A stretch of 64,000 bases of DNA, from positions 8,095 to 72,094 of the forward strand of contig CAYMSW010000001.1 of NCBI GenBank assembly GCA_964393215.1. The letters are read 5' to 3'. This stretch comes from CAYFNK01 sp964393215 (GTDB taxonomy: Archaea; Nanobdellota; Nanobdellia; SCGC-AAA011-G17; PNOQ01). The notes below the pieces were generated by a model. It was not told the DNA's origin, made no database searches, and was given only the letters and a program-made list of their open reading frames with translations. Below, piece after piece: positions 6,673-14,876 of the stretch (position 1 is its first letter; each line of letters begins with the position of its first letter). Both the position numbers and the translations under genes were made by a program.

Positions 6673-7771
6673 GTGAACAAAATAAAAACTTACAAAAATT
6701 TATACCCTAAAATATATTCCTATAACAATCTACTTCTAGCATACAAAAAAGCAAAGAAGAGGAAAAGTTCAAAACAATATGTAATAGACTTCCAAAAAGA
6801 TAAGCAAAGTAATATACTAAACATCAAAAAAGAGCTAGAAAAACAAACTTACAAACCATCAAAATTAACAAAAATAATAGTAAGGGATCCTAAAACAAGA
6901 ACAATAAACAAATCCCAATTTAAAGATAGAATAATTCATCATGCAATAGTCAACATTTTAGAACCAATCTATGAAAAAGTTTTCATAAACGACAATTACG
7001 CAAATAGAAAAAACAAAGGAACTCTAAAAGCAATACAAAGATTCGACAAATTCAAAAGAACAGCAAGTAATAATGGAAAATTAGTAAAATACAATAAAAA
7101 CAACAACATGGTTAAAGGATACATTCTAAAAGCAGATATAAAACGTTTCTTTGAAACAATTGACCAAGATGTATTATTAAATCTCCTAAAGAAGAAAATT
7201 AAAGACAACAAACTAATCTTATTAACAAAACAAGTATTATCTAATTATGGGGGGGGGCGAAGCCAAAGGAATGCCATTAGGAAATATGACTTCACAATTC
7301 CTAGCCAATGTTTATCTAAATGGGCTAGATTACTTCATAAAACATAAACTAAAAGCAAAATATTACATAAGATATGTTGATGATTTTATAATTTTACATT
7401 CTTCAAAACAACAACTAGTCAAATGGAAAAAGGAAATAAGTAACTTCCTAAACAATGAATTAAAATTAGAACTACACAAAGATAAAACTAAAATATTTTC
7501 AATGTACAGAGGAACTAATTTCTTAGGATACAAATTATTCTACAATTTCAAATTATTAAGAAAAAGAAACATAAATACATTCAAAAAAAGACTGAATAAC
7601 AAAGTTAAAGAATACAAAAACAACCAATTGGACAAAGAAAAACTATTAAGTAGCATTGATGGCTGGTTTGGATACGCCCAACATGCAAATACTTATAATT
7701 TAAGAAAGAGTATATTAAAAGAAATAAAGCTCACAAAAAACGACAAACAAACAACTTTATTCGGATTTTAA
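6673..7771 (+). CDS. DGR-type reverse transcriptase, frameshifted at a G9 run, C-terminal PIP motif
   Basis: Reverse transcriptase that would copy the TR RNA into mutated cDNA. I start it at GTG 6673 (MNKIKTYKNLYPKI), which matches DGR RT N-termini; the TTG at 6613 lies inside TR. Motifs in order: DRIIHHAIVNILEPIYEKVF, the catalytic Asp of LKADIKRFF, then after the shift PLGNMTSQ (the DGR-specific motif 4 ending in SQ) and catalytic YVDD in IRYVDDFII. The frame breaks at nine G residues (7249-7257): the upstream frame stops at 7347 and the downstream frame runs from about 7247 to 7771. With eight Gs the protein would be one 365-residue chain, normal for the family. The last residues, KQTTLFGF, match the archaeal PCNA-binding box. 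There is no maturase or intron domain, so this is not a group II intron RT. The fen1 ATG follows one base after the stop. Confidence 0.92.
7249..7257 (+). repeat. G9 homopolymer causing the RT frameshift
   Basis: Nine consecutive G residues in AT-rich DNA, at a Gly-rich loop just before RT motif 4. Eight would restore a continuous frame (TAT GGG GGG GGC GAA); nine put the rest out of frame. Slippage, sequencing error or true inactivation are all possible. Confidence 0.9.
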
Positions 7772-7772
7772 A

Positions 7773-8771
7773 ATGGGTGTAGCAATAACAGAATTACTAC
7801 CAAAAAAAGAAATAGAAGTTAGTTCACTAGCAGGAAAAAAGTTAGCAGTAGATACTAGCAACGTTATATACCAATTTCTCTCATCAATAAGACAAATGGA
7901 TGGAACTTCATTAATGGATTCTAAAGGAAGAGTAACTTCCCACTTAATGGGCTTATCGACAAGAATACCTAACTTAATGGAACAAAATCTAAAACTCTGT
8001 TTCGTATTTGATGGAAAAGCTCCAAGAATGAAATTAAAAGAGCAACAAAACAGAGAAAACAGAAAGAAGAAAGCAGAGGAAAAATACGCAAAAGCATCAG
8101 AAGAAAGAGATGCAGAATCTATGCTAAAATACAGCAAACAGTTCATAAGAATGGACAAAAAAATTGTAGAAGAATCAAAAGAGTTCATACAAGCACTAGG
8201 ATTACCAATCATCCAAGCACCATCTGAAGCGGAAGCACAGGCATCATTTATGGCAGAAAAAAAAGATGTTTATGCAGTAGTAAGTCAAGATACAGATTCA
8301 TTAATTTATTCAACACCAAGAACAATAAGAAACCTAACTTCGTCTGGAAAAAGAAGGATAGGTGGATTATACGTTTCAGTAAAACCAGAGATGATAGAAC
8401 TAAAGGAAACACTAAAAACACTAAAAATAAACCAAGATCAATTACTTGCGCTTTCTATTTTAGTTGGAACCGATTATAATCCAAAAGGCGTAAAAGGAAT
8501 AGGTCCCAAAACAGCCCTAAAACTTGTCAGAGAACACAAAAAGTTCGATAAGATCTTTTCCAATGTGGAAGCAGAGTTCAACTGGAAAGAGGTTTACGCC
8601 ACATTCAAAAACATGCCAGTAATAAAGAATTACAAATTAAAGTGGACAGGGCCAGACCTAACAAAAATAGAAAAAATATTATCATCAAGAGAATTCTCAG
8701 AAGACAGAATTAACAAATTAATAGAAAGATTAAAAGGAAAAAAACAGAAAAGTTTAGATAAGTGGTTTTAA
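7773..8771 (+). CDS. fen: Flap endonuclease 1
   Basis: Structure-specific nuclease that removes 5' flaps during Okazaki-fragment maturation and repair. The 332 residues include the N-terminal MGVAITELLPKKEI, metal-ligand motifs VDTSN (about 28), FVFDGKAP (about 81), APSEAEAQA (about 150) and VSQDTDSL (about 170), and the helix-hairpin-helix region GTDYNPKGVKGIGPKTALKL (about 230). It ends in QKSLDKWF, a classic PIP box. The ATG lies one base after the reverse transcriptase stop, leaving no intergenic room for its own promoter, so it is probably transcribed with the RT or from a promoter inside the RT gene. Confidence 0.97.
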   Translation: MGVAITELLPKKEIEVSSLAGKKLAVDTSNVIYQFLSSIRQMDGTSLMDSKGRVTSHLMGLSTRIPNLMEQNLKLCFVFDGKAPRMKLKEQQNRENRKKKAEEKYAKASEERDAESMLKYSKQFIRMDKKIVEESKEFIQALGLPIIQAPSEAEAQASFMAEKKDVYAVVSQDTDSLIYSTPRTIRNLTSSGKRRIGGLYVSVKPEMIELKETLKTLKINQDQLLALSILVGTDYNPKGVKGIGPKTALKLVREHKKFDKIFSNVEAEFNWKEVYATFKNMPVIKNYKLKWTGPDLTKIEKILSSREFSEDRINKLIERLKGKKQKSLDKWF

Positions 8772-9395
8772 CTAAACGCCTCTAGCGTCAGCTTCATCTC
8801 TCTCGGCTTGTCTTGCAGCAGCTCTCCTCTCAGCATCATGTTTTGCAGCAGTAACTTTTGTACTCAAACTACCTTTAAACATCCACTCTCTAAGAGTCTT
8901 ATTGAACAAAACAAAGATAATAACTAAAGCTAAAACACCAAGATAAATATACATCTGGACACCAGTAAGTAGATCACCACGCATACCAAAAACCAACTTA
9001 TAGACTAACCAAGCACCAAAACTAATCCACAAAAAGTATTGCAGCACAACAGAAGAAGGACTAGGATGCTTCCCAATATCGTAAGTAAAATAAAAGATTA
9101 TAGCTAAAGGTATGAATGCACCCAATGTGATACCTAAAGCAGTGTATGAAGCCAGCATAGTATATATTTCACCAGGCGTCAAATAAGCTACAGCCAAAAA
9201 AGCAACTAAAATAGAAAATATAACTCTCGTACCAGCCTTCTTATCTCCGCTAAGGAATGGAAGAAAATTAGAAGCAGAATATATAATTATGAAAATCAAA
9301 ATCAAGAAAATGTACTTAGCTAGTTCAGGACCAATATCTCCAGTAACCCACCCTCCAGTAAAAAAGTCCAAAATTGGTTGAAATATATTTACCAT
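8772..9395 (-). CDS. Polytopic membrane protein, paralogue of its upstream neighbour
   Basis: A 207-residue protein of unrecognised function with about five membrane helices and a basic, Ala/Arg/Glu-rich cytoplasmic tail (residues ~175-207). It shares the same helix pattern and short motifs (RVIFSILVAFLAVAYLTP, FYFTY, WLVYKL) with the 9410-10174 gene, so the two are tandem duplicates. Unlike that neighbour it lacks a cleavable signal peptide. It follows its paralogue by 14 bp, so they form an operon. Convergent with fen, with no gap. Confidence 0.7.
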   Translation of the reverse strand: MVNIFQPILDFFTGGWVTGDIGPELAKYIFLILIFIIIYSASNFLPFLSGDKKAGTRVIFSILVAFLAVAYLTPGEIYTMLASYTALGITLGAFIPLAIIFYFTYDIGKHPSPSSVVLQYFLWISFGAWLVYKLVFGMRGDLLTGVQMYIYLGVLALVIIFVLFNKTLREWMFKGSLSTKVTAAKHDAERRAAARQAERDEADARGV

Positions 9396-9409
9396 CTTTT
9401 ACTCACTTA

Positions 9410-10174
9410 TTATTTGCCTCCGCTACTAGACCTTCTATCAAGAATCCTGTCTGCTTTCTTGTCTTCAACCTCTTCCATAGCACCAATTCTATCTTCTCTC
9501 TTAAGTGCGGCCTCTTTTTTCTCACCAACAACAAAATTAAAGATCCTATCTCTAACTTGTTTATTGAAGAAAATCATGCCCAAAGACAAAATCAACCCAA
9601 ATAAGAAGAACCAAAATTCCAAGCCACCAATAACACCACTAGACCAACCCCAAATTAGTTTATATAGTAACCATATACTAAACATAATCCATGCAGCATA
9701 GTTCATAAAAATTACAATAGGTGACGATTTATCTGCCTTCCTCGCAGCCATATAAGTAAAATAAAACAAAACAGAAAATGGAATAACGACAGCAACAGCA
9801 AAACCCATTGCCCCATAAGTAGACATCAAAATGTAAATATCTGCAGGGGTGAAATAAGCAGTAGCCAAAAAGGCAACGATAGCTGAAAAAATAATCCTAA
9901 TACCACCCTTCTTAGCAAAAGGAATCACTCCAGCAACAGCATATATAACTATCATTAACAAAAAGAAGAACAAATATTTAGCTATGTTTGGGCTCAACTG
10001 CCCTTCTTCCCAACTAGAAAACATATCTTTTATTGGATCAAAAACAGCATTGGCACCATTTGAAGCAGCCAATTGAACCGGGGTCTCATAAGCTGCACTA
10101 ACAAAACTTGGAAGAACAAATGAACCAATAAATAAGACCAAAATCGAAAATAATAATAAATTCCTCTTTTTCAT
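9410..10174 (-). CDS. Polytopic membrane protein with signal peptide, paralogue of next gene
   Basis: A 254-residue protein. Residues 1-28 form a signal peptide (MKKRNLLLF to a VSA-A cleavage region), followed by a short extracytoplasmic segment and about five membrane helices containing RIIFSAIVAFLATAYFTP and FYFTYMAA. The tail from ~215 is charged (EEVEDKKADRILDRR). Function is unknown. First gene of a two-gene operon with its shorter paralogue. Shares a 63-bp divergent promoter region with the Trm5-like gene, containing tatataaatatt near 10198-10208. Confidence 0.7.
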   Translation of the reverse strand: MKKRNLLLFSILVLFIGSFVLPSFVSAAYETPVQLAASNGANAVFDPIKDMFSSWEEGQLSPNIAKYLFFFLLMIVIYAVAGVIPFAKKGGIRIIFSAIVAFLATAYFTPADIYILMSTYGAMGFAVAVVIPFSVLFYFTYMAARKADKSSPIVIFMNYAAWIMFSIWLLYKLIWGWSSGVIGGLEFWFFLFGLILSLGMIFFNKQVRDRIFNFVVGEKKEAALKREDRIGAMEEVEDKKADRILDRRSSSGGK

Positions 10175-10237
10175 GATAAATCTAAATTACCCATATAGTA
10201 TATAAATATTTTCATTCATTTATATTACCAACCAAGA

Positions 10238-11008
10238 ATGAAATTAACCAAAAAAGAACAGAAATTAGTGCCAAAATCCTTTGAAATAGTAGGAGATATC
10301 CTAATATTCGCAAATTTCCCAAAAGAGCTAAAAAAGAAAGAAAAACAAATAGCAAAAGAATTCCTAAGCAAACTAAAGCAAGTAAAAGTAGTTACAAAAA
10401 AAGCAAAAAACTTCTCTGGAAAATACAGGCTCCAAAAATTAAAAATCTTGGCAGGAGAAAGAAGAAAAAACACAATTCATAAAGAAAATGGGGTAATAAT
10501 TAAAGTAAATCCGGAAAAAGCGTACTTCTCATCCAAATCAAGCACAGAAAGACTTAGAATTGCTAAACTAATAAAAAAAGATGAAACAGTCCTAACAATG
10601 TTCTCGGGAGTAGCACCTTATCCACTAACTATTGCAAAACACTCCAAAGCAAAAGAAATCTATGGAATCGAATCAAATAAAGATGCACATGAATTGGGCC
10701 TCCAAAACGTAGCGCTAAACAAACTAAAAAACATTCTACTATACAAAGGAGATGTAAAAAGAGTCCTACCAAAAATAAAGAAAAAGTTCGATAGAATAAT
10801 TATGCCTCACCCATCAGATTCAGAAGCATACCTAACTCTAGCAAAATCAAAATTGAAACCAAAAGGAAAGATTCACATGTACATTTTCGAAAAAGAAGAA
10901 AACTTCAAAGAATTAAAGAAAAAATACAAAAAATACAAACCAAAAATAGTCAAAGCAGGTTCACCAGCACCAGGAAAATTCAGGGTCTGTCTAGATCTAA
11001 AGACCTAA
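10238..11008 (+). CDS. Trm5-like class I SAM-dependent tRNA methyltransferase
   Basis: Probably methylates N1 of G37 in tRNA, or is a close relative (TYW2/Trm5 family). The 256 residues have an N-terminal small domain (FEIVGDILIFANFP, typical of Trm5) and a Rossmann fold with motif I MFSGVAPYPLTIAK, an acidic motif II IYGIESNKDA and GDVKRVLP. The catalytic-loop motif, usually NLP or similar, reads MPHPSDSEAYL here, which is a deviation. The C-terminus overlaps the convergent HerA-like gene by 12 bp. Family assignment is good, exact substrate less so. Confidence 0.75.
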   Translation: MKLTKKEQKLVPKSFEIVGDILIFANFPKELKKKEKQIAKEFLSKLKQVKVVTKKAKNFSGKYRLQKLKILAGERRKNTIHKENGVIIKVNPEKAYFSSKSSTERLRIAKLIKKDETVLTMFSGVAPYPLTIAKHSKAKEIYGIESNKDAHELGLQNVALNKLKNILLYKGDVKRVLPKIKKKFDRIIMPHPSDSEAYLTLAKSKLKPKGKIHMYIFEKEENFKELKKKYKKYKPKIVKAGSPAPGKFRVCLDLKT

Positions 11009-12334
11009 CTCAACTAATTCTCTTCTAACTGGATGATAAGCAGAAGGAGCTTCACCACCATGCCAAGTAAATTTAGGTCTAACTTGCATAGGATATATTC
11101 TCTCAGAATTATCATCTAATATTATAGCAGCACCTTTAATTTTAGGTAAATTATTCAAATACTTATTAACATCAGATAAGATATAAGTCTGCATAATACT
11201 ATTAAGAGCTTCAATATCTTTTCTAGCAGTAACTCTATGACTAATTACAATATCAGATTGGGTAATAACATCCTTATGAATCTCCCCTGGCTGCTGCGTA
11301 GCCAAAACCATAGAAATTCCAGGTTGCCTACCCTCTCTAAGTAACTGCACCAAAGCATCACTGGCAGCAGTCTTACCTTCTTTCGGCAAGAACTCGTGAG
11401 CTTCATCCAACATCAACCAAACAAGAGGCATTTCTTCCTGTTTATTTTCTTCTTCAAAACCAAATAAACTAGTTCCGCTCTTAATTCTCTGTAGCTCTTC
11501 CAACTTTCTAGCAGCCATTCTCTCAGACAATAATTTCCTACTAACCAAACCAGTAACCAAAGTTTTTATTCCCCAAGCTCCAGAAACATGACTATAACAA
11601 CTTGTGTCCAAAACACTAACTCTGCCTCTTTTCAAGAGATCCCTAATCTCGGTTCCCTTCTTACTAAACAATCCCCACGCACTAGCAGCAGAAAATAAAT
11701 TTGTAGCAGCATCTCTAACACTCTTCTCAAAACTCCTGTCTTTTCCAATTCCTTTAATTATATCTTCAATATCATAGCTCTTTCTTCTCTCTTGCAGACC
11801 AGAAACAACTTTTTCAATTGCAATTCCAATTGGATCCATCAAATCAACACCAAAAACATTGACCCAATCCCCAGCATTCAACTCAGAAGTTTTAATAGAG
11901 AAGGAATAATCTGCTAAAATACCTTTTTTCTTATACTCTTCAAAAAATCCCTCTGGAATGTAAACATCAACAGTATCCAATTTCCTTGGCCTCATATTCC
12001 ATTTGCTCAACAATCTCTCTTCTTTATCATTAGAATATTTCATAGTCCAAAAAACACCCATAGTATCAAAAATAACAACACTCAAATTCTGAGAAACTTC
12101 TTTAGGCAAGTTAGAAATCTCCTCAGCAATAACGGACAATGAATAACTCTTTCCAGAACCCCTTTTACCAGATACCAAAATAACATGAGATTTAGCAACA
12201 TCCAACAAAATATTACTACTCATGGAAGTGGCTTGTCCCATTTTTACATAATGCCTACCTAAGAAAACAGCAGCTTTATCGCCAAACTTCCGTTTATCAC
12301 CTTCAGTCCTACCAAGAACAATGTTTCTATCCAT
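10997..12334 (-). CDS. HerA-like/DUF87 hexameric ATPase
   Basis: P-loop ATPase of the FtsK-HerA superfamily, 445 residues. Residues ~1-40 resemble the HerA-ATP synthase barrel (HAS) region, followed by Walker A SGKRGSGKSYSL (about 55), Walker B VWLMLDEAHEFLP (about 310) and the arginine/sensor segment LLREGRQPGISMVLATQQP. Classical HerA works with the nuclease NurA in end resection; no nurA gene is adjacent, so the role may differ. Located between the convergent trm5-like gene and, upstream, two VTT membrane proteins. Confidence 0.85.
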   Translation of the reverse strand: MDRNIVLGRTEGDKRKFGDKAAVFLGRHYVKMGQATSMSSNILLDVAKSHVILVSGKRGSGKSYSLSVIAEEISNLPKEVSQNLSVVIFDTMGVFWTMKYSNDKEERLLSKWNMRPRKLDTVDVYIPEGFFEEYKKKGILADYSFSIKTSELNAGDWVNVFGVDLMDPIGIAIEKVVSGLQERRKSYDIEDIIKGIGKDRSFEKSVRDAATNLFSAASAWGLFSKKGTEIRDLLKRGRVSVLDTSCYSHVSGAWGIKTLVTGLVSRKLLSERMAARKLEELQRIKSGTSLFGFEEENKQEEMPLVWLMLDEAHEFLPKEGKTAASDALVQLLREGRQPGISMVLATQQPGEIHKDVITQSDIVISHRVTARKDIEALNSIMQTYILSDVNKYLNNLPKIKGAAIILDDNSERIYPMQVRPKFTWHGGEAPSAYHPVRRELVELGL

Positions 12335-12368
12335 ACTACCAAAGAATTTTACGTTCTTAAATAATTTG

Positions 12369-13043
12369 CTATCTCTTAATCCTATTTCTTAAAAGCCAAT
12401 ATCCAACGAAGAATAGAGCAAATAAAATAATCTTGAAAATTAGAATTGAATAAACAAATGAGCTAGATTGAACCTTCATGAGGTTTGCTCCTGCATATGA
12501 ATAAATTAGAAGATAAGGGATAAATCCAAAAAAAGTTGCGGCAATATACTTCTTATATTTAATCTTTGCAGCCCCGGCAGCATAACTTACCAAATCAAAA
12601 TAAACACCAAGATATCTTAAGAGAAATACCAATCCAAACCCGTGCTTCTTTATGTATCTTCTATAGAACTTAATTTTCCCCTGTTTTTTCTTTCGGAAAA
12701 AAGGCTTTCCTATTTTTCTCCCTAGTACAAAATTAATTGTTCCAGAAATTACTTCAATCAACAAAGAAACAACGACACCCCAATAAAAACCAAATACCAT
12801 ACCGGCTGTAAATACAAAAATCCAGGAAGGAAGCAAGAAAAGATTAGCAACAACATATATTGCTAAAAAAACAAGAAGAGAATAAACTCCAAAACTATCA
12901 AAAAAAGCCTTCAAATTAGCAGGAGCAGTTGTAAAAAACCAATCATTTATCTCGCCCAAAAGAAGAACAAGAAGAGTAAAAACAAATACCCCAAGAAGTA
13001 TTTTAACTACATGCTTCTTTAGTTCTCTTTTAAGATGAATCAT
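12369..13043 (-). CDS. VTT-domain (TVP38/TMEM64, DedA-like) membrane protein
   Basis: A 224-residue polytopic membrane protein of the SNARE-associated/VTT family, which includes lipid scramblase-like and DedA proteins. It has the re-entrant loop region (FTAGMVFGFYWGVVVSLLIE) and the conserved Arg-rich segment (GFGLVFLLRYLGVYFD). I prefer ATG 13043 over the TTG at 13049. It overlaps the 3' end of a second VTT gene by 14 bp, so the two are cotranscribed and perhaps act together. Confidence 0.8.
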   Translation of the reverse strand: MIHLKRELKKHVVKILLGVFVFTLLVLLLGEINDWFFTTAPANLKAFFDSFGVYSLLVFLAIYVVANLFLLPSWIFVFTAGMVFGFYWGVVVSLLIEVISGTINFVLGRKIGKPFFRKKKQGKIKFYRRYIKKHGFGLVFLLRYLGVYFDLVSYAAGAAKIKYKKYIAATFFGFIPYLLIYSYAGANLMKVQSSSFVYSILIFKIILFALFFVGYWLLRNRIKR

Positions 13044-13686
13044 TTGCAAACCCCTTAACTCCTTTTAACAAATTCCTCTTTCTAATAATGAACACAAATA
13101 TCAATAACAAAATAAATGTAGAAACACCTACATAAGTTACTAATTTTTGATATGGGAAAGTTCCCAAATAAGCAATTGGCAATGAAAATATCAAAACTCC
13201 CAAATAAGTAGCAAGCAGATATTTTCTTTTTCCAATATGTAGAAACAACCCGGTAGCATAACCAACAATTCCAACCTGCCCAATCGATCTCAACAAAACA
13301 AGACCCCAAAAAATATTCCCCCTTGGAATATGTCTTTCAACTTCATTAACTTTTTCCATAGAAACAAATTTTTTAACGATTGGAACTCCCCATTTTTTAG
13401 CAATAAGATAATTACAGAAACCGCCAAGTGTCCACCCAACAGATAATAGAAACCAAGTGTCCACCCAGCCCCATAAACTAGTTGCTAAAGGAAGCAAAGG
13501 AATTGCACTTATTGGAGTAACAATAACTGAAATAATCAAAAAAACAACAAAAAGCAGAATTCCTGCAGGACCATTGCCAATATTACTCTCAAACCAAACC
13601 TTATTGGATTGAACAATATAAGATACAACTAAGAACAAACCAGCTAAAAACAAAAATTCCAAAAAGTAACCAAGATTCTTATTCAT
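13030..13686 (-). CDS. VTT-domain membrane protein, second copy
   Basis: A 218-residue polytopic membrane protein of the same VTT family as the following gene. It shows PLLPLATSLWGWVDTWFLLSVGWTLGG for the re-entrant loop and GLVLLRSIGQVGIVGYATGLF for the second conserved element. ATG 13686 is preferred over the TTG immediately upstream. Pairing of two divergent VTT proteins in one overlapping operon suggests a heteromeric function; that is an inference. Confidence 0.8.
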   Translation of the reverse strand: MNKNLGYFLEFLFLAGLFLVVSYIVQSNKVWFESNIGNGPAGILLFVVFLIISVIVTPISAIPLLPLATSLWGWVDTWFLLSVGWTLGGFCNYLIAKKWGVPIVKKFVSMEKVNEVERHIPRGNIFWGLVLLRSIGQVGIVGYATGLFLHIGKRKYLLATYLGVLIFSLPIAYLGTFPYQKLVTYVGVSTFILLLIFVFIIRKRNLLKGVKGFANDSS

Positions 13687-13737
13687 CAAATAATAATTAA
13701 ACGTAATACTTTTAAAACTACTTTTTTTACCAAATTT

Positions 13738-14196
13738 ATGACAAAGATTGAAGATATCCCATATTCACAAAGAATAGTGTTATTACCACAGTGTTTGAGG
13801 AGCAATAGTTGCACATCTAAAAGAGGAGAATATGGAGTTCTTTTTTGCGGAGAATGTGAACAAGAAAGAGATGACGGATTAATCTGTCCAATATCAGATA
13901 TGACTTCGGTTGCATTAGAAGTTGGATATGAGGGGGTATATACTTTCGCAGGTGGGAGAGGCATAAGAGAATTTCTACTTTCAAAAAAAGGGGAAATCAG
14001 AGCAATATTAGCAGTTGCTTGCAACCCAGAGATTAGAGAGGGAGTAGAGATGCTGGCCGAAACAGGGATTTTTCATCAAGTAGAACATTTAAGAACAGAA
14101 GGGTGTGCAGAAACAACACTTTTTTCCAATCCAGGTAACTTTAATAAAGAATGGGAGAGAATATTAACAAGATATCCGCCACAAAATGGAAACTAA
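13738..14196 (+). CDS. DUF116-like cysteine-rich protein
   Basis: A 152-residue soluble protein with at least eight cysteines: LPQCLRSNSC, FCGECEQ, LICP, AVACNPE and TEGCAE. This matches the DUF116 pattern (LPxCLR...C...CG.C), which suggests a metal or Fe-S site, but the function is unknown. Its 3' end overlaps the dph2 start by 11 bp, so it is cotranscribed and possibly linked with the Fe-S enzyme Dph2. The organisation continues to glyS. Confidence 0.7.
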   Translation: MTKIEDIPYSQRIVLLPQCLRSNSCTSKRGEYGVLFCGECEQERDDGLICPISDMTSVALEVGYEGVYTFAGGRGIREFLLSKKGEIRAILAVACNPEIREGVEMLAETGIFHQVEHLRTEGCAETTLFSNPGNFNKEWERILTRYPPQNGN

Positions 14197-14860
14197 AACA
14201 ATCAGAGGAATAAAAACAATATTCGTACATGCAAAATCAGAAATAGATTTGTCTGAAAAAGATTTCAACAAAATAAAGATAAAAGAAAACAAAATAGGAT
14301 TGGTCCACACAGCACAAACCCAAGATATAATAAAAAAGATACAAGATTTTCTAAAAAAACAAAAGAAAGAAGTTCACATTGCAGGACAAATAGTTGGTTG
14401 TAATGCAACAAACGCCATAAAAATAAAAGATAAAGTAGAAGCATTTCTTTTCATAGGATCGGGAATGTTCCATCCAATTGAATTAATAGAAAAAACAAAG
14501 ATAAGGAAATATTACCAATTTAACCCATCACTAAAATCATTTTCAAAAATAGATGAAACAGAAATAAAACAGCTAGAAAAAAGAAAACAGGCAAAACTAG
14601 CCAAATATTTCTCAGCAGAAAGAATAGGAATTGTAGTAACAACAAAACCAGGACAAGAGCAACTAAGCCTAGCAAAGTCATTCGCAAAAAAATGCGGAAA
14701 AGAAGCATACATTTTTTTAGATAATCATATTGATGTAAATAAGCTAGAGGACTTCCCAGACATAGAATTCTGGGTAAACACTGGATGCCCAAGACTTGAA
14801 GAAAAAGGAGTTATAGCTTTGAAAGATATAATAAATGCCAAAAGCTATAAAAACAATTGA
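14186..14860 (+). CDS. dph2: Diphthamide synthase Dph2-like, short form lacking the N-terminal domain
   Basis: Dph2 is a non-canonical radical SAM enzyme that starts diphthamide formation on elongation factor 2. Of the three cluster cysteines known in Pyrococcus Dph2, two are visible: C72 in GQIVGCNA and C201 in VNTGCPRL. The protein has 224 residues against about 340 usually, and the missing part is the N-terminal domain that supplies the first cysteine; the visible sequence starts near domain 2. No upstream in-frame extension exists, because DUF116 occupies that DNA. Either the first domain is encoded elsewhere, DUF116 supplies the cysteine, or the enzyme has changed function. Confidence 0.75.
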   Translation: METKTIRGIKTIFVHAKSEIDLSEKDFNKIKIKENKIGLVHTAQTQDIIKKIQDFLKKQKKEVHIAGQIVGCNATNAIKIKDKVEAFLFIGSGMFHPIELIEKTKIRKYYQFNPSLKSFSKIDETEIKQLEKRKQAKLAKYFSAERIGIVVTTKPGQEQLSLAKSFAKKCGKEAYIFLDNHIDVNKLEDFPDIEFWVNTGCPRLEEKGVIALKDIINAKSYKNN

Positions 14861-14876
14861 TTCTACTTCTGTAAAT

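Noticed and set aside
6673..7771. Group II intron or retron reverse transcriptase
   Set aside because: There is no maturase X or endonuclease domain, no intron or msr/msd-like structure, while a TR/VR pair with A-specific changes and the SQ-type motif 4 are present.
10997..12334. HerA-NurA or defence-type HerA system
   Set aside because: No NurA, SIR2 or other nuclease partner gene is adjacent; neighbours are a methyltransferase and membrane proteins.
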